This document shows positions 8,132 to 15,832 of a stretch of 64,000 nt of DNA, piece by piece. Source of the stretch: Caldimonas thermodepolymerans (lineage in GTDB: Bacteria; Pseudomonadota; Gammaproteobacteria; Burkholderiales; Burkholderiaceae_C). The stretch's first letter is position 1; each line of letters starts with the position of its first letter. Location: NCBI RefSeq assembly GCF_015476235.1, contig NZ_CP064338.1, positions 2,666,001-2,730,000 of the forward strand. The letters are read 5' to 3'. The notes under the pieces are model-generated. The model saw only the letters and a program-made list of their open reading frames with translations, was not told the origin of the DNA and made no database searches. A program made the translations under genes and the position numbers.

Positions 8132-8725
8132 ATGAAGCACATTTCGTCCCGTCGCCTGTTCATGGCCTCCACGCTGCGCACCGCCGCGGCCGTGGCCCTG
8201 CCCATGGCCCTGCCGCTGGTGCGCGCCCAGGAAGGCACGGCCGTCGCGCTGGACGTGCCCTACGTGCCGACGCCCCAGCCCGTGGTCGACCGCATGCTGC
8301 AGCTGGCCCGGGTGGGGCCGGACGACGTGGTCTACGACCTGGGCTGTGGCGACGGCCGGGTGGTGATCACGGCCGCCAAGGCGTACGGCGCGCGCGGGAT
8401 CGGCATCGACATCGACCCGCAGCGCATCGCCGAGGCGCGCGCCAATGCGAAGCGCGCCGGCGTGACGGACAAGGTCGAGTTCCGCATCGGCGACCTGTTC
8501 GAGGCGGACTTCTCCGAGGCCACGGTGGTCACGCTGTACCTGCTGCCGTCGATCAACCAGCGCCTGCGTCCGCAGCTGTGGCGCCAGCTGCGCGTGGGCG
8601 CGCGGGTGGTTTCGCACGACTTCGACATGGGCAGCCAGTGGCCGCCCGAGCACACCGAGAACGTCGCCAACAAGACCATCTACGCCTGGACCATCACGCA
8701 GGCGAACAAGGACGCCGCGCGCTGA
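8132..8725 (+). CDS. Class I SAM-dependent methyltransferase with a Tat-like signal
   Basis: A 197-residue protein. The catalytic half shows SAM-binding motif I VYDLGCGDGRVVI, then GIGIDIDPQRIAEA and VTLYLLPSINQRL, as in Rossmann methyltransferases. The first 33 residues form an export signal with a twin-arginine motif (SSRRLFMAS), a hydrophobic run and an Ala-rich cleavage region ending VRAQ. An exported SAM enzyme is odd because SAM is cytoplasmic; the segment may instead anchor the protein. I see no substrate-recognition domain. It lies between the permease and a CopD-like gene. Confidence 0.8.
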   Translation: MKHISSRRLFMASTLRTAAAVALPMALPLVRAQEGTAVALDVPYVPTPQPVVDRMLQLARVGPDDVVYDLGCGDGRVVITAAKAYGARGIGIDIDPQRIAEARANAKRAGVTDKVEFRIGDLFEADFSEATVVTLYLLPSINQRLRPQLWRQLRVGARVVSHDFDMGSQWPPEHTENVANKTIYAWTITQANKDAAR

Positions 8726-8746
8726 GGCGCCTCGACGGCCGCGCCG

Positions 8747-9163
8747 ATGCCCTGGCTCAAGCTGCTGCACATCGCGGCCCTGATCGTCTGGTGCGGCGCG
8801 TTGCTGTACCTGCCGGGCGCGATCGCGGCCAGCTCGGCGCGGTCGGTGGGCGAGCTGTTCCACGCGCCGCACGACCAGATGGCGCGCTCGCTGTTCACGC
8901 TGGTCGCCACGCCGGCCGCGCTGGTCGCGATCGCCTCGGGTACCGCGGTGTTCCTGGCCGACCAGACGCTCGCGCTGTGGCTGATCGTCAAGCTGACGCT
9001 GGTGTGCGCGCTGGTGCTGTGCCATGCCGCCTGCGGCGTGCTGCTGCTGCGCGTCGAGCGCGACCGCGAACGGCCGGTCGGCGCGGCGTGCAGCCTCGTG
9101 GCCCTGGTGGCGCTGGCGCTGATCGGCGCGATCGCGTGGCTGGTGCTGGGCAAGCCGTTCTGA
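8747..9163 (+). CDS. CopD-like four-helix membrane protein
   Basis: A 138-residue integral membrane protein with four predicted helices. The pattern WLKLLHIAALIVWCGALLYLP, with His in helix 1, and later VALIASGTAVFL-like and LIVKLTLVCALVLCH segments resembles the CopD/HemJ-like superfamily often found near copper and oxidase genes. It may take part in copper or heme handling for the oxidase encoded next door; this is inference from location. It begins 21 bp after the methyltransferase. The following gene runs in the opposite direction. Confidence 0.65.
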   Translation: MPWLKLLHIAALIVWCGALLYLPGAIAASSARSVGELFHAPHDQMARSLFTLVATPAALVAIASGTAVFLADQTLALWLIVKLTLVCALVLCHAACGVLLLRVERDRERPVGAACSLVALVALALIGAIAWLVLGKPF

Positions 9164-9199
9164 CCGAAGGCGCGCCCCATGCCGTTGCGTGCGAGCCCC

Positions 9200-9661
9200 C
9201 TAGCCGGACAGGTCCACGCCGACCGCGTGCTCGTAGACCAGGCGTCCGCCCAGGTAGGCCGCCAGCGCGATCATCGCGGCGGTCAGCAGCGAGACGTACA
9301 GCCCCCACGGTACGACGAGTGCCTGGGCGTCGCCCACGCGCAGCAGCCAGTTGAACGAGGCGAGCGACAGCATCATCACCGCGATGATCGCGTGGCACCA
9401 GGCGGTCACCAGGCGCCGCACCGGCGCCACCGTCACCAGGTCGACCAGGCCGGCCAGGCTCGCGATCCATCCGCCCGCGGCGCCGACGCCCGCAAGCCAG
9501 ACGCCGGCACGCGCCCAGAACGGGTCGCGGCCGAGGACGTAGGCCACGTCCACCGCCACCAGGCCGAGGAGCGCCGCCACCGGGAAGTGGATCATCATCG
9601 GGTGCAGCGGGTGCCCGGCGATCGCGGCGCGGCTCTGGATCGGTCCTTCCTGGCGGGGCAT
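9200..9661 (-). CDS. DUF2231 family membrane protein
   Basis: A 153-residue protein with four hydrophobic segments. The N-terminal GHPLHPMMIHFPVA is the hallmark of DUF2231 proteins, whose conserved His residues suggest heme or metal binding; members often lie near cytochrome genes. The function is not established. It starts at ATG 9659-9661 and diverges from the oxidase subunit II gene, so their control regions must overlap. Confidence 0.8.
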   Translation of the reverse strand: MPRQEGPIQSRAAIAGHPLHPMMIHFPVAALLGLVAVDVAYVLGRDPFWARAGVWLAGVGAAGGWIASLAGLVDLVTVAPVRRLVTAWCHAIIAVMMLSLASFNWLLRVGDAQALVVPWGLYVSLLTAAMIALAAYLGGRLVYEHAVGVDLSG

Positions 9662-9670
9662 GGCGGGCTC

Positions 9671-10342
9671 GTGGCGGGAACGGCGGCGCTGGCCGGATGC
9701 AGCGGGCCTCAGTCGACGCTCGACCCGGCCGGGCCGGCGGCCGATGTCGTGGCGACGCTCTGGTGGTGGATGTTCGGGTACGGCACGCTGGTGCTCCTGG
9801 TCGTCGTCGGGCTGTGGCTGCATGCGCTGTACCGGCGCCGGCCCGAACCGGACGAGGCGCAGGCCCGGCGCACCGGCCGGCGCTGGATCGTCGGCGGCGG
9901 CCTGCTGCTGCCGCTGGCCAGCATCGCCGTGCTGCTGGCATTCGGCGTACCCGCCGGCCACGGCATGCTGCCGTGGCCCGTCGCGGCCGGGCCGGCGGCG
10001 CTGCGCATCGAGGTCGTCGGCCACCAGTGGTGGTGGGAGGTGCGCTACCCGGACGCCGGCCTGCAGCTGCGCGACGAGCTGGTGCTGCCGGTCGGCCGCC
10101 CGGTGGACGTGCACGTGAGCAGCCGCGACGTGATCCACTCGTTCTGGGTCCCGCGGCTGGGCGGCAAGATCGACGCGATCCCCGGGCGCACCAACGTGAT
10201 CCGGCTGCGGGCCGACCGCGCCGGCGCGATGCGCGGGCAGTGCGCCGAGTTCTGCGGCGATGCGCACGCCCACATGACGATGCGGGTGCGCGCGCTGCAT
10301 GCCGATGAATTCGAGGCCTGGCTGGCCGCGGCGCGACGATGA
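9671..10342 (+). CDS. coxB: Cytochrome c oxidase subunit II (CuA subunit)
   Basis: About 223 residues. LAGC near the N-terminus looks like a lipobox, two membrane helices follow, then the cupredoxin domain with GHQWWWEVRYPDAG, VIHSFWVPRLGGKIDAIPG and the CuA ligand motif QCAEFCGDAHAHM (Cys-x3-Cys-x3-His-x2-Met). It takes electrons from cytochrome c into the oxidase. No cytochrome c domain follows, so it is not a caa3-type tail. The start is uncertain: GTG 9671 avoids overlap with the divergent DUF2231 gene but gives only nine residues before the lipobox Cys; GTG 9611 gives a better signal peptide but overlaps that gene by 51 nt. Confidence 0.85.
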   Translation: MAGTAALAGCSGPQSTLDPAGPAADVVATLWWWMFGYGTLVLLVVVGLWLHALYRRRPEPDEAQARRTGRRWIVGGGLLLPLASIAVLLAFGVPAGHGMLPWPVAAGPAALRIEVVGHQWWWEVRYPDAGLQLRDELVLPVGRPVDVHVSSRDVIHSFWVPRLGGKIDAIPGRTNVIRLRADRAGAMRGQCAEFCGDAHAHMTMRVRALHADEFEAWLAAARR

Positions 10343-12873
10343 GCGGGTCCCCCCCTTCCGCTTCCCCGGCCCGCGCGCAGGCCCAGGCGCGTGCCGAGCT
10401 CGAGGCCGTCTGGGCCAACCCGACCGGCTGGAGGGCGCTGGCCATCGTCAACCACTCGTCGATCGGCCTGCGCTTCATGGTCACCGGCGGCGTGTTCTTC
10501 CTGATCGCCGGGCTGCTGGCGATGCTGATGCGCTCGCAGCTGGCCGTCCCGCACCACGCCTTCATGACGGCCGAGGCCTACCACCAGGCGTTCACCATGC
10601 ACGGCACGCTGATGATGTTCCTGTTCGCGGTGCCGATGCTGGAGGGCCTCGCGTGCTACCTGATTCCCAAGATGCTGGGCGCGCGCGACCTGGTGTTCCC
10701 TCGCCTGAGTGCGTTCGGCTACTGGTGCTACCTGTTCGGCGGCGCGATCGTCACCTCCAGCCTGCTCCTCGGCGTGGCGCCGCACTCCGGCTGGTTCATG
10801 TACGTGCCGCTGGCCAGCAACGTCCACTCGCCCGGCATCCACAACGACTTCTGGCTGCTGGGCATCACCTTCGTGGAGATCTCGGCGGTGTCGGCCGGCG
10901 TGGAGCTGGCCGTCTCCATCCTGCGCACGCGCGCGCCCGGCATGGCGCTGCACCGCATGCCGATCTTCGCCTGGTACATCCTGGTCATGGCGCTGATGAT
11001 CGTGGCGGGCTTTCCGCCACTGATCCTCGGCAGCATCCTGCTCGAGCTGGAACGTGCCGCAGGGCTGCCCTTCTTCGACGTCACCCGCGGCGGCGACCCG
11101 CTGCTGTGGCAGCACCTGTTCTGGCTGTTCGGCCACCCCGAGGTCTACATCATCTTCCTGCCTGCCGCGGGCATCGTCTCCACCGTGCTGCCGGTGTTCG
11201 CGCGCCGGCCGCTGGTGGGCTACCGCTGGGCGGTGGTCGCGGTCATCAGCACCGGCTTCATCAGCTTCGGCCTGTGGGTGCACCACATGTTCACGGTCGG
11301 CATCCCGCAGCTTGCGCAGGCGTTCTTCTCGGCCGCCAGCATGCTGGTCGCGGTGCCCACCGGCATCCAGCTCTTCGCATGGCTGGCCACGCTGTGGACC
11401 GGCAGGCCGGTGATGCGCATCCCGATGCTGTGGATCGTCGGCTTCCTGGTGATCTTCGTCGCCGGCGGCCTGACCGGGGTGATGCTGGCGCTGGTACCGT
11501 TCGACTGGCAGGTGCACGACACGCACTTCGTCGTCGCGCACATGCACTACGTGCTGGTGGGCGGCATGCTGTTCCCGCTGCTGGCCGGCCTGTACTACTG
11601 GATGCCGCACTTCAGCGGCCGCATGCCCTCCGAGCGACTGGCCAGGTGGGGCTTCTGGCTGACCTTCGCCGGCTTCAACGGCACCTTCCTCGTGATGCAC
11701 TGGACCGGGCTGCTGGGCATGCCGCGGCGCGTCTACACCTACGACCCCGGCCTGGGCTGGGAAGTGCCGAACCTGGTCTCGTCCATCTTCAGCTTCGTGA
11801 TGGCCGCGGGCATCGCGACCGTGCTGCTGGACTTCGCGCTGCACTTCCGCTTCGGCCGGCCGGCGCGCCAGAACCCCTGGGACGCCGACACGCTGGAGTG
11901 GGCCACCGACCTGCCGCCCGCCCCGTACAACTTCGTCAGCCTGCCGCCCGTCGAAACCCGTCATCCGCTGTGGGAACACCCGGCGCTGCCGCGCGACATC
12001 GCCGAGGCACGCCACGCCCTGCCCCACGCACGCCACGGGCGGCGCGAGACGCTGGGCAGCGACCCGCTCACCGGTGCGCCGCGCGAGGTCGTGCACCTGC
12101 CGGGCAACTCCTTCCTGCCGTTCCAGGCCGGGCTGGTGCTGGCCACGGTCTGCCTCTCGCTGCTGCTCAAGGCCTATGTCGTCGCGGCACTGGCCGCGGT
12201 CGTCGCCGTCGCGCTGCTGCTGCGCTGGGTGTGGGAGAACGGCGCGCACCCGCGCGCGGCCCCCGGGACCGACGACCTGCCGTCCGGGCTGCGGCTGCAT
12301 TCGCGCACCTTCGACGGCCCGGGCCTGTGGGGCATGGGGCTGACGCTGCTGGCCGACGGCGCACTGTTCCTGTCGCTGATGTTCGGCTGGATGTACCTGT
12401 GGACCGCATCGCCCGGGTTCACCGCGCCGGCGCGCTCGCCCCTGCCGGCCGCCGCCATGCTGGGCGCCGCCGCCCTGGCGAGCGCGGGCGCGGCGTGGCT
12501 GGCGCGACTCGTGCGGCAGCTGCGGCGCGGCGACGAACGCGGCTTGCAAGGACAACTGTTCGGGCTGGGACTGCTGGGCCTCGCACAGGCGACGCTGACG
12601 CTGTGGCTGCTGCGGGCTTCGCCGATCGCGCCGACCACGAACGCGCACGACGCCGTCATCGGCGTGGTGCTGGGCTTCCTGCTGCTGCACGGTGCGCTGG
12701 CCGCGGTGCTGTCGCTGCTGCAGGCCTGGCGGGTCGGCCACCGCTACGTCGGGCTGCATGCGCCGTACGAGCCGGCAGTGCTGGCGCAGCTGTGGCTGTT
12801 CCAGGCCGGCTGCACCTGGGTGGCCAGCGGCGCGCTGCTGCTGTTCCCGGCCACGTTCGGGAGGTCGCCGTGA
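10339..12873 (+). CDS. Cytochrome c oxidase subunit I fused to subunit III
   Basis: An 844-residue fusion. Residues about 20-530 are subunit I: heme a ligand His88 in MHGTLMMF, CuB ligand His266 with the Glu and cross-link Tyr in GHPEVY (266-270), CuB His315-His316 in VHHMFTVG, and His401/His403 in AHMHYVLVGG. Residues about 590-844 are subunit III-like helices. The K-channel segment reads VPTGIQLFAW, with Gln344 where A-type oxidases have Lys, and the D-channel Asn pair after FPR is absent. It reduces oxygen to water and pumps protons. It overlaps coxB by ATGA. Confidence 0.9.
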   Translation: MSGSPPSASPARAQAQARAELEAVWANPTGWRALAIVNHSSIGLRFMVTGGVFFLIAGLLAMLMRSQLAVPHHAFMTAEAYHQAFTMHGTLMMFLFAVPMLEGLACYLIPKMLGARDLVFPRLSAFGYWCYLFGGAIVTSSLLLGVAPHSGWFMYVPLASNVHSPGIHNDFWLLGITFVEISAVSAGVELAVSILRTRAPGMALHRMPIFAWYILVMALMIVAGFPPLILGSILLELERAAGLPFFDVTRGGDPLLWQHLFWLFGHPEVYIIFLPAAGIVSTVLPVFARRPLVGYRWAVVAVISTGFISFGLWVHHMFTVGIPQLAQAFFSAASMLVAVPTGIQLFAWLATLWTGRPVMRIPMLWIVGFLVIFVAGGLTGVMLALVPFDWQVHDTHFVVAHMHYVLVGGMLFPLLAGLYYWMPHFSGRMPSERLARWGFWLTFAGFNGTFLVMHWTGLLGMPRRVYTYDPGLGWEVPNLVSSIFSFVMAAGIATVLLDFALHFRFGRPARQNPWDADTLEWATDLPPAPYNFVSLPPVETRHPLWEHPALPRDIAEARHALPHARHGRRETLGSDPLTGAPREVVHLPGNSFLPFQAGLVLATVCLSLLLKAYVVAALAAVVAVALLLRWVWENGAHPRAAPGTDDLPSGLRLHSRTFDGPGLWGMGLTLLADGALFLSLMFGWMYLWTASPGFTAPARSPLPAAAMLGAAALASAGAAWLARLVRQLRRGDERGLQGQLFGLGLLGLAQATLTLWLLRASPIAPTTNAHDAVIGVVLGFLLLHGALAAVLSLLQAWRVGHRYVGLHAPYEPAVLAQLWLFQAGCTWVASGALLLFPATFGRSP

Positions 12874-13220
12874 AGCGCGTGCCACACCCGATGCAGCTGG
12901 CGCTGGGCTTCATCGTCTGGTCGGCGTGGTTCGTGCTCAACTACGGCGCCCTGTCGATCGGCTGCGCGATCGCGCCGCCGGACGTGCAGGCCGGCGCCCT
13001 CACCTGGATCAACGCGGCGCTGGTGCTGCTTGCGGTGCTGACCGCGCTCGCGCTGCTGCTGTGCGCCCGGGCCTGCTGGCGGGCCCGCCACGCGACGGTC
13101 GCCGAGCCCCCCGCCAGCGCGCGCTTCGTCGCCCCGGTGGCGGCCGCACTGCATGCGGCGGCGGCCGCGGCGACGCTCTTCGTCGGCCTGCCGGCCCTGT
13201 GGACGCCGCCATGCCTGTGA
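12870..13220 (+). CDS. Small membrane protein of the oxidase operon
   Basis: A 116-residue protein I cannot assign to a family. It has three hydrophobic segments: LALGFIVWSAWFVLNYGAL near residues 11-29, an Ala/Leu-rich helix at about 46-66, and a C-terminal helix ending TLFVGLPALWTP. The GTG start overlaps the oxidase stop (GTGA) and its end overlaps ctaG by 10 nt, so it is translated within the operon. It may be an extra small oxidase subunit or an assembly factor. Confidence 0.65.
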   Translation: MKRVPHPMQLALGFIVWSAWFVLNYGALSIGCAIAPPDVQAGALTWINAALVLLAVLTALALLLCARACWRARHATVAEPPASARFVAPVAAALHAAAAAATLFVGLPALWTPPCL

Positions 13221-14032
13221 CCGTGCGCTTGGCCCTGCTGCTGGCGCTGCCGGCGACCGCGCAAGCCCATGCGGCGTGGGACACCGGTCCGCTGTCGCAC
13301 CTGCCGGTGTGGGGTGCGCAGGCCCTGCTGCTCGCGCTGTGGATCGCCGGGCTGGCCGGCGCCGCGCGCGTGCGGCCCCGCCTCGGGGAACGCCTCGCGT
13401 TCCACGCCGCCACGGCCGTGACCGCGGTCGCGCTGTTCGGGCCGTTCGACGAGCGGGCAGCGACGAGCACCGCGATGCACATGGTGCAGCACATGCTGCT
13501 GATGGTGGTCGCGGCCCCGCTGTGGGTTCTGGCACGCCCGCTGCCCGCCTGGCGCGCCGCGCTCGGCCCCTGGGTCGATCCATGGTGGCAGGCGGTGCTG
13601 CGCGCCGGGCGGCATCCGGTGGCCTGCGCGGCCCTGCATGCGGCGGCGATCTGGGCCTGGCACCTGCCGCAGCCCTACCTGGCTGCGGTCGGGAACAACT
13701 GGTGGCATGTCGCCGAGCACGCGAGCTTCGCGTTCAGCGCCTGGCTGTTCTGGTGGGCGGTGCTGCGCGCGCGCCGCGGGCACGAGGCGCAGGCCGCGCT
13801 CGCGCTGCTGTTCACGCTGATGCACACCGGCCTGCTGGGCGCACTGCTCACCTTCGCACGCGCACCGCTGTACGCGCCGGAGTCGCGCGACCTGTGGGAC
13901 CAGCAGCTGGCCGGTCTCCTGATGTGGGTGCCCGGCGGCGCCGCCTACCTCGCCGCTGCGGCGTGGTGTGCGCACCGCTGGCTGGGCCGGCTGCAACGCG
14001 CGGTGCCGGCCGGCCCGCAACGGACTCCCTAG
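13211..14032 (+). CDS. ctaG: CtaG-type cytochrome c oxidase assembly factor (caa3_CtaG family)
   Basis: A 273-residue protein with a signal-like N-terminus and about six to seven membrane helices. Repeated His and Trp at helix ends, as in HMVQHMLLMVVAAPLW, WAWHLPQPYL, WWHVAEHASF and FTLMHTGLLGALLTF, match the Bacillus CtaG-like family required for copper delivery to oxidase subunit I. It differs from the Cox11-type CtaG. It is the last gene of the coxB-coxAC operon. The symbol is used in the Bacillus sense. Confidence 0.82.
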   Translation: MPVTVRLALLLALPATAQAHAAWDTGPLSHLPVWGAQALLLALWIAGLAGAARVRPRLGERLAFHAATAVTAVALFGPFDERAATSTAMHMVQHMLLMVVAAPLWVLARPLPAWRAALGPWVDPWWQAVLRAGRHPVACAALHAAAIWAWHLPQPYLAAVGNNWWHVAEHASFAFSAWLFWWAVLRARRGHEAQAALALLFTLMHTGLLGALLTFARAPLYAPESRDLWDQQLAGLLMWVPGGAAYLAAAAWCAHRWLGRLQRAVPAGPQRTP

Positions 14033-14039
14033 CCGCGCC

Positions 14040-14486
14040 TCAGGCCGGGTGCAGGCCGCGGCAGGACGGCACGCCGGTCCACGGCGCCCACAGCGACGTC
14101 CACGAGCGCAGGCCGAGCGCCAGCCACTCGCGCGTGGCTTCCTGCACGGGCTGCGGCGGCGTGGTACCGGCGAGGAACTTGCCGAACCAGTCGCGCGCCG
14201 CGGCGCCCGCATCGACGGCGTCCGGCGTGAGCGGATGGCTCGGCGCCCACCAGTGCAACGGCCACAGCCACAGCAGCGCCTGCATCTCGGCCCAGGCGTG
14301 GGTGCCCTGCTCGATCGCGTCGAACGCCGTGCGCGTGGCGGCCTCGCAGGCCGCGGTCCAGGCCTGCATCGCATCACCCGCATCGGCGACGGGCACCTCG
14401 GGGGTGACGGAAAGGCCGGCGACGGCGGGCACGTCCCCGGCCGGTCCGGGCGGGGCGGTCGCGATGCTGCGTTTCCTGGCGGACAT
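14040..14486 (-). CDS. Hypothetical Ala/Trp-rich protein
   Basis: A 148-residue cytoplasmic-looking protein I do not recognise. The middle part is helical and amphipathic, with AMQAWTAACEAATRTAFDAIEQGTH-type spacing shown here only in outline, then a Trp-rich stretch LLWLWPLHWW and further Trp near the end. The pattern recalls phasin-like proteins of polyhydroxyalkanoate granules, but I see no diagnostic motif. Start ATG 14484-14486 is preceded by AGGGAG at 8 nt; an in-frame ATG at 14507 is possible. It converges with ctaG 7 bp away. Confidence 0.5.
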   Translation of the reverse strand: MSARKRSIATAPPGPAGDVPAVAGLSVTPEVPVADAGDAMQAWTAACEAATRTAFDAIEQGTHAWAEMQALLWLWPLHWWAPSHPLTPDAVDAGAAARDWFGKFLAGTTPPQPVQEATREWLALGLRSWTSLWAPWTGVPSCRGLHPA

Positions 14487-14640
14487 GTCGAAGCTCCCTG
14501 TCGTCATGTGGAGACCTCGCGCACTCTCGCATGCCGGCCGGCGCCGGACGCTGCGCGACGTCAAACCGCACAGGTTAGGGAAAGCGGCTGCCAGGGTCGC
14601 AGCGGAATGGTGAACATTCGTGACCGCAGCGCGCAGCGGC

Positions 14641-15669
14641 TCAGGTGCTCTGCCGCACCACGACGCGATAGGGCAGCTTCACGCACGACGGCGAGGGTTT
14701 CTCGCCGCGCATCAGCTGCAGAAGCATGCGCGCGCCCGCTTCACCGACCTCGACGCGCGGCGTGTGCACGGTGGTCAGCGGCGGCAGCATCTGGTCGCTG
14801 CCGGCCAGGTCGTTGAAGCCGGCGATCGCGACGCGCCCGGGGACCGGGATGCGGAGGCGGTGCGCAGCCAGCAGGCCGCCTTGCGCCAGGTCGTCGTTGC
14901 AGAAGAACACCGCGTCGATGTCGCGCCGCGTGGCCAGCAGCTCCTCGAACAGCTGCGCGCCCAGCGCCAGCGACGAGCGCTCGGGGCTGAGCAGCTCCAG
15001 CCGCGCGTCGTAGCAGCCGGCCTGGCGCAGCGCGCGGCGGTAGCCCTCGGCACGCTGCATCGTGCGCGGGTCCAGCTGCGCCGCGACGAAGGCGATGCGC
15101 CGTCGACCGCGCGACAGCAGGTGCTCGGTGATGGCCGCGCCGGCCTCGACCTGCGAGAAGCCCACGCAGTACACGCCCGGCGCCTCGGTGGTCTCCATCA
15201 GGTGCACGCAGGGCAGCCCGCTGCCCAGGATCAGCTGGCGGCTCGCTTCGGTGCGATCGAAGCCGGTGACCAGCAGCCCCGCCGGGCGATGCGCCAGGTA
15301 GCTGCGCAGCAGCAGCTCCTCCTCGGCCGGGTCGTAGTGGGTCACGCCGATGAGCGACTGGTAGCCCGCCGGGAACAGGATGCGGTGCACTGCCTCCAGC
15401 AGGTCGACGAACAGGGTGTTGGACAGCATCGGCACCAGCACCGCCACCTGCGTGCTGCGCGACGAGGCCAGCGCCCGGGCGGCCGGGTCGGGCACGTAGC
15501 CGAGCCGCTTGACCGCCTCCTGCACGCGCGCCACCAGCTCGGCCCCGACGCCACGCTCGCCGCGCAGCGCGCGCGACGCCGTGATGGGACTGACGCCCGC
15601 CTCGCGGGCCACGTCGGTGAGCGTCACGCGGCCGCTGGAGCGACGGCGGCGGGCTGCCGGGGAGGCCAT
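14641..15669 (-). CDS. gntR: LacI family repressor, GntR-like, of the gluconate operon
   Basis: A 342-residue LacI-family protein. The N-terminal headpiece (residues about 15-70) has VTLTDVAREAGVSPITASRALRG and the hinge helix RALASSRSTQVAVLVP. The remainder is a periplasmic-binding-protein-like effector domain. It is divergent from gntK and the TRAP genes and closest to GntR of the gluconate system, so the ligand is probably gluconate or 6-phosphogluconate (inference). Two copies of GGATAGCGCTACC flank the control region, one upstream of this gene and one inside gntK. Confidence 0.88.
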   Translation of the reverse strand: MASPAARRRRSSGRVTLTDVAREAGVSPITASRALRGERGVGAELVARVQEAVKRLGYVPDPAARALASSRSTQVAVLVPMLSNTLFVDLLEAVHRILFPAGYQSLIGVTHYDPAEEELLLRSYLAHRPAGLLVTGFDRTEASRQLILGSGLPCVHLMETTEAPGVYCVGFSQVEAGAAITEHLLSRGRRRIAFVAAQLDPRTMQRAEGYRRALRQAGCYDARLELLSPERSSLALGAQLFEELLATRRDIDAVFFCNDDLAQGGLLAAHRLRIPVPGRVAIAGFNDLAGSDQMLPPLTTVHTPRVEVGEAGARMLLQLMRGEKPSPSCVKLPYRVVVRQST

Positions 15670-15708
15670 CTGGGGTTTTCCCTATTCGTTTTGGAATCTC
15701 GATGCGTA

Positions 15709-15721
15709 GGATAGCGCTACC
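15709..15721. promoter_or_regulatory. GntR/LacI-type operator 1
   Basis: GGATAGCGCTACC, a near-palindrome centred on AGCGCT as expected for a LacI-family site. It lies 40 bp upstream of gntR and about 110 bp upstream of gntK. An identical copy lies 126 bp away. Confidence 0.75.
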
Positions 15722-15800
15722 TTACCGTCATCACAACGGCGCCAACCCTGGCCGCAGGGCAGGGATGCCGGCGGAGAGCTTCCCCTCTGGGAATCGTCGG

Positions 15801-15824
15801 GCCAGCCAGGAGCTGGCGTTTTTT
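15801..15824 (+). terminator. Intrinsic-terminator-like hairpin in the gntK leader
   Basis: GCCAGC at 15801-15806 pairs with GCTGGC at 15812-15817 around a 5-nt loop, and GTTTTTT follows at once. It has the form of an intrinsic terminator, yet it ends only 9 nt before the gntK start codon, and no gene is transcribed into it from upstream on this strand. It may attenuate the gntK-TRAP operon. Confidence 0.5.
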
Positions 15825-15832
15825 GGATCAAG

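Noticed and set aside
10045-12885. A 946-codon open frame on the minus strand
   Set aside because: It mirrors the fused oxidase gene, whose heme and copper ligands are all in place; the reverse translation is Gln/Arg-rich with no domain.
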